This document shows, one piece after another, positions 60,822 through 64,000 of a DNA stretch of 64,000 bases; positions within the stretch are counted from its first letter, which is position 1, and each line of letters starts with the position of its first letter. Position numbers and translations under genes: made by a program. The notes under the pieces were generated by a model. The model had not been told where the DNA came from and did no database searches. It saw only the letters and a program-made list of their open reading frames with translations. This DNA is from Salinarchaeum laminariae. GTDB taxonomy: Archaea; Halobacteriota; Halobacteria; Halobacteriales; Salinarchaeaceae. The stretch spans positions 2,356,001 to 2,420,000 of the forward strand of contig NZ_CP096270.1 of assembly GCF_023204835.1 (NCBI RefSeq), written 5' to 3'.

Positions 60822-63215
60822 TCACAGCAGGTAGAACAGCGGAAAGAGGAACACCCACACGATGTCGACGAAATGCCAGTAGAGTCCGAAATACTCGATC
60901 GGGCGCGGATCGTCGAGATATGCGCCGTTCCACGACCGCCAGAGTAGGAACCCAGCGACGAACATCCCCAGAATGACGTGAATCCCGTGGAGCCCGGTCG
61001 TTACGAAGTATGTCGACGCCTCGATGGAGCTGTCCCAGTAGACGCCGTGTGCGAACTCCTCGCTCCACTCCCACCCCTTGATTCCGAGGAAGACGAATCC
61101 CAGCACGAGCGTCGCTCCCAGCGAGGCGACCACTCCGGCTTGTCGCTCGCGTCTGGCGTACTCGAGTGCGAGCACGACAGCGAAGCTGCTCGTCAGGAGA
61201 ACGAACGTGTTCACCAGGCCCGGTATCGCGGACGGCGGCACCGTCTCCCAGGCGTTCCAACCGAGATTGGCCCGGGCGAAGACGTAAGAACCAACGATCG
61301 CCCCGAAGACCATCACGTCCGAGGCGAGGAACACCCACATGCCCAGTTTGGTTTTCCCGACGCCGTCGAACGGCCACCGCGCAGCGACTGGCGACTCCGG
61401 CGCGTGGAACTCTTCGAGACCGAACTGGAGTGCGCCGTACGTGGTCACGAGGAACCCCGCAATGCCGACCACTGCTGCATCGAGCATGCTCCGTTGTGCG
61501 AGTGCGATGCCGAGGAACAACAGCCCCGTCCCAACCGCCGCAACCACGGGCCAAGGGCTGCTATGGCTGGGGTGCTCCCGGGCACTCTCGATCGCCGGCT
61601 TGTCGGCGGACTGTGCCGCACCGCCGTCTGGAGCGGCTCGGCTCACGAACTCGAGGCTCCCTGAGGTGTACGTCGGCCGACCGGGCCAGTTCTCGAGTGG
61701 CGGTGGCGACGCAGTTGCCCACTCCGCGGTCCGCACGTACTGCCAGGGACTGCCCTCGACCTGATCGCCTGATCGAATGCTCTTCGCGAAGTTGTAGAAC
61801 ATGAGCAGGAAGGAGCCGCCAAGCAAGAACGCGCCGATCGTCATGACCTGATGCCACTCGGTCAGGCCTGGAGCGTAGTCGAACACCCGCCGCGGCGTCT
61901 CCCAGCCGACGAACTGCGCGCCGAAGGCAAGATTGAACCCCAGGAAATACACCGCGAAGTGCAGCTTCCCGAGGAACTCGTCGTACATCCGCCCGGTCAT
62001 TTTCGGGAACCAGTAGTAGAGTCCGCCGATGAGTGCGGTGCCACCGCCGCCGAGCATGATGTAGTGGAAATGTGCGACGACCCAGTACGTCCCCCGGAAC
62101 TCGTAGTCGAGGACGACTGCACCGAGGAACACGCCCGTAATACCCCCGGGAATCAGCAGAATGAGCCCGCCGAGGGCGAACAGGAACGGCGTGTGGAAAC
62201 GGATCTTTCCCCTGACGAGCGTGTAGATTAGCGAGAAGACAATGAGGTCGAATGGCAGCGATATGCCTATCGACGTCGCCATGAACAGCGTCTTCATCTC
62301 GAGGTTGATCGTCGTCAGGAACATGTGATGCATCCAGACGAGGAAGCTCTGGAGCGCGATGAGAATCATCGCGAGGATCACCCATTTTCGCCCGACCACC
62401 CGCCGGCCAGAGAACGTCTGGAACATCTCGAACATGAGCCCCAGCGGCGGGAAAAAGACGATATAGACCTCCGGATGGCCGAAAAACCAGAAGAGGTGCC
62501 CCCAGAGCAGGGAGCCACCGGGTCCCTCACCCACGAAGAAGAGCGTCCCCAGCACGCGATCTGAGCCGAGGAGAAGCAACGCGGCGAGAAGCGTCGCGAA
62601 GGCGAACAGCATCATCCACACGGTGAGGAGCCAGGTCCAGGTGAACAGCGGCACGTTGAGCAGCGAGAGCCCCTCCGCGCGGCAGTAGTGAATGGTGGTG
62701 ATGAAGTTCACCGACGCGATCGTCGAGGAGAGCATGAGTATCGCGAGCGCGGCCACGGTCACCGTCCCGCCGATCGCTGGCGTGTACATCGGGAGATTCA
62801 GCGGCGCGTACATCGTCCAGCCAGTGGCCAAGGTGGTGCCGATCAGGAACGAGCTCAGATAGACCAGCAACGAGACGAAGTACAGCCAGTACGACAGCGC
62901 GTTCAGTCTGGGGAATGCGAGATCGTCGGCGCCAATCTGCAATGGGACGAAGTAGTTCGCGAATCCTGCAGCCAGGGGAGTGATGAACCAGAAGATCATC
63001 AACAGCCCATGGCCGGAGACGACCTCGTTGTACTGGATACCGGTGAGAAACAGTTCGCCAGCCGTCCAGAGCTGCGTCCGAAAGAGCAGCGCCATCAGGC
63101 CGCCGAAGACGAACACGTACAGCGACGTAACGATATAGAGGATGCCGACGTCTTTGTGGTTGGTCGAGGTCAGCCAGCGCCGGGCAGTCGATCGTGGCGG
63201 TAGCTCGTCGCTCAT
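60822..63215 (-). CDS. coxAC: Cytochrome c oxidase, fused subunits I and III
   Basis: 797 aa, about 19 membrane helices. Subunit I part (1-500): heme ligand in VVSGHGLLMIFWFI, D-channel Asp in LQIGADDLAFPRLN, Cu-B His and Tyr in WFFGHPEVYI, MHHMF, and the heme ligands VVAHFHYIM. The subunit III part (about 560-797) begins after a low-complexity linker (TYTSGSLEF ... SSPWPVV) and includes GLHGIHVILG. Differences from the standard enzyme: the K-channel Lys position reads LPFDLIVFS instead of VPTGIKVFS, and the Mg-site His-Asp is Arg-Gly (EFRGTYWVV). No coxB is nearby. Confidence 0.92.
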   Translation of the reverse strand: MSDELPPRSTARRWLTSTNHKDVGILYIVTSLYVFVFGGLMALLFRTQLWTAGELFLTGIQYNEVVSGHGLLMIFWFITPLAAGFANYFVPLQIGADDLAFPRLNALSYWLYFVSLLVYLSSFLIGTTLATGWTMYAPLNLPMYTPAIGGTVTVAALAILMLSSTIASVNFITTIHYCRAEGLSLLNVPLFTWTWLLTVWMMLFAFATLLAALLLLGSDRVLGTLFFVGEGPGGSLLWGHLFWFFGHPEVYIVFFPPLGLMFEMFQTFSGRRVVGRKWVILAMILIALQSFLVWMHHMFLTTINLEMKTLFMATSIGISLPFDLIVFSLIYTLVRGKIRFHTPFLFALGGLILLIPGGITGVFLGAVVLDYEFRGTYWVVAHFHYIMLGGGGTALIGGLYYWFPKMTGRMYDEFLGKLHFAVYFLGFNLAFGAQFVGWETPRRVFDYAPGLTEWHQVMTIGAFLLGGSFLLMFYNFAKSIRSGDQVEGSPWQYVRTAEWATASPPPLENWPGRPTYTSGSLEFVSRAAPDGGAAQSADKPAIESAREHPSHSSPWPVVAAVGTGLLFLGIALAQRSMLDAAVVGIAGFLVTTYGALQFGLEEFHAPESPVAARWPFDGVGKTKLGMWVFLASDVMVFGAIVGSYVFARANLGWNAWETVPPSAIPGLVNTFVLLTSSFAVVLALEYARRERQAGVVASLGATLVLGFVFLGIKGWEWSEEFAHGVYWDSSIEASTYFVTTGLHGIHVILGMFVAGFLLWRSWNGAYLDDPRPIEYFGLYWHFVDIVWVFLFPLFYLL

Positions 63216-63638
63216 GGAGATTCACCTCGTCGTCGCTCGCCGAAGAGAGCCGAACTCGCCCCTGTTCGGAACGGGCGGGGAGGGCGAGAGGGTCTGGGAC
63301 CCACAACGGCCTGGCAGCACTGTATGGCCAGAGCGATGCCATCGCGACGGCGAACGTTCACGGCGCCTATTCCAACGTCAACGGCCAAATAACGGCGTTG
63401 CCAGCTACTGGCCACCTCTTTGGCGTAGCTTGCGGCTCCACTCGGTACGCGCGATCATTCGGTCGGTACGCCGATCTGATCGGTCGCTCGAAGCTATACC
63501 GCGGCCCAGTATCACATCCATTGTTGCTGGTAAGCCCTGCGTCCTCGCCACAATACGTTCTCTGCGCTCTGCTACGGTGACCGTATCTATGGACAACGCA
63601 CGTGCTACTAATTGGCGTGCTCGCCCAATTACGACGGC
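63216..63638. other. 423-base intergenic region between coxAC and the stress protein gene
   Basis: Divergent promoter region. The left third is GC-rich and the right third AT-richer. A TATA box for the stress gene is at 63606-63613. Open frames crossing it are Arg-rich and look like shadows of no real gene. No RNA gene is seen. Confidence 0.5.
63606..63613 (+). promoter_or_regulatory. TATA box of the universal stress protein gene
   Basis: TACTAATT centred about 29 bases before GTG 63639; leaderless spacing. Confidence 0.45.
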
Positions 63639-64000
63639 GTGTACGAAACCATCCTTCTGGCGACAGACGGCAGTGGCTCGGCGACCAGAGCAGTGACGCA
63701 CGCGCTCGAACTCGCCCAGCAGACCAGTGCGGAGCTCCACGCACTCTACGTCGTCGACACCGAGCGTTTCGCGGAGCCGGCCCTTAGCAGCGCCGAGCTC
63801 GCGACCAACGAGATCGAGGCCTGGGGGCAGGAACAGCTCGACGAGGTCGCGCACCGCGCCGAGTCGCTCGGCATCGACGTTCTCACGCGCTGTTCGCACG
63901 GGCGGCCGTCGGACGAGATCGTCGAATACGGTGACGCCATCGACGCGGACATGATCGTCGTCGGCTACCAGGGCCACTCACACTCCGACCCCAGCCACCT
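63639..64000 (+). CDS. Universal stress protein (UspA family), truncated by the window end
   Basis: About 120 residues are visible before the sequence ends. GTG start followed by YETILLATDGSGSATRAV, the UspA nucleotide-binding strand and loop; then HALYVVDTERFAEP and IDADMIVVGYQGHSH, where the ATP-binding G-x2-G-x9-G-S/T motif would begin. The 3' end lies outside the window. Usp proteins bind ATP or sense stress; haloarchaea carry many copies. Divergent from coxAC, so a link to respiration is possible but not shown. Confidence 0.85.
   Translation, partial: MYETILLATDGSGSATRAVTHALELAQQTSAELHALYVVDTERFAEPALSSAELATNEIEAWGQEQLDEVAHRAESLGIDVLTRCSHGRPSDEIVEYGDAIDADMIVVGYQGHSHSDPSH

Noticed and set aside
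63142-63696. 184-codon forward frame between coxAC and the stress gene
   Set aside because: Arg-rich, overlaps the start of both real genes, and includes the stress gene's promoter.

Overview
This 64 kb window is chromosomal DNA of a halophilic archaeon (class Halobacteria). The evidence is the high GC content, very acidic proteins, TATA boxes 26-29 bases upstream of start codons (leaderless transcripts), GTG starts and many ATGA/GTGA gene overlaps. Archaeal marker genes agree: CetZ tubulin, pelota, FEN-1, ATP-dependent DNA ligase, coenzyme F420 genes, and archaeal chemotaxis genes with CheC and CheD. I do not name a genus. I found no rRNA, tRNA, CRISPR array, insertion sequence, phage module or replication origin. 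It reads as core chromosome with some rapidly evolving proteins in it.

Layout. 0-6 kb: type II NADH dehydrogenase, a ribL-JAMM protease pair, a RecJ-like DHH phosphoesterase, and an exported phospholipase-D-like protein. 6-10 kb: trpC-trpB-trpA plus the archaeal aminodideoxyheptulosonate synthase, linking the alternative shikimate route to tryptophan. 10-12 kb: cofC-cofG. 12-19 kb: cetZ1 with an overlapping exported protein gene, an NDUFA9-like reductase, thymidylate kinase, a short thioredoxin-reductase-like flavoprotein, membrane proteins and a winged-helix regulator. 19-21 kb: cofE-mer. 21-28 kb: an acidic-tailed unknown protein, a PhiH1-like regulator, a histidine kinase with a decayed ATPase domain, a beta-lactamase-fold hydrolase, pelota, a DJ-1 protein and a creatininase-family protein. 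28-36 kb: DNA ligase, a glutamate-cysteine-ligase-like enzyme, then cofD with a Dus-like TIM barrel, a CitG-like protein and a DUF447 protein. 36-39.5 kb: fumC, fen and a GNAT acetyltransferase. 39.6-49.9 kb: the chemotaxis locus (cheW, then the tightly overlapping cheY-cheB-cheA-cheC-cheC2-cheD-cheR) and a divergent CheW-like mini-protein. 50-57 kb: a regulator, a DMT exporter, an SRPBCC protein, a Cys-rich copper-storage-like protein, an HTTM membrane protein, a decayed metallophosphoesterase and a P1B-4 metal ATPase. 57-64 kb: a sugar isomerase fold protein, an SDR, a NosFY-like ABC exporter, a fused cytochrome oxidase subunit I+III, and a truncated universal stress protein.

How the genes fit together. 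Cofactor metabolism is a recurring theme. Four of the five core F420 genes (cofC, cofD, cofE, cofG; cofH is absent) lie in three separate clusters, together with an F420-dependent Mer homologue, the FAD synthase RibL and a possible FAPy deformylase. Chemotaxis is one operon-like unit whose CheA is about 1250 residues long because of an acidic linker of roughly 635 residues. The most interesting items are that linker with a recurring short motif, three proteins that keep their fold but seem to have lost catalytic residues (a metallophosphoesterase, a histidine kinase and a Walker-A-variant thymidylate kinase), the cofD-Dus-CitG-DUF447 cluster, and an oxidase lacking usual K-channel and Mg-site residues.
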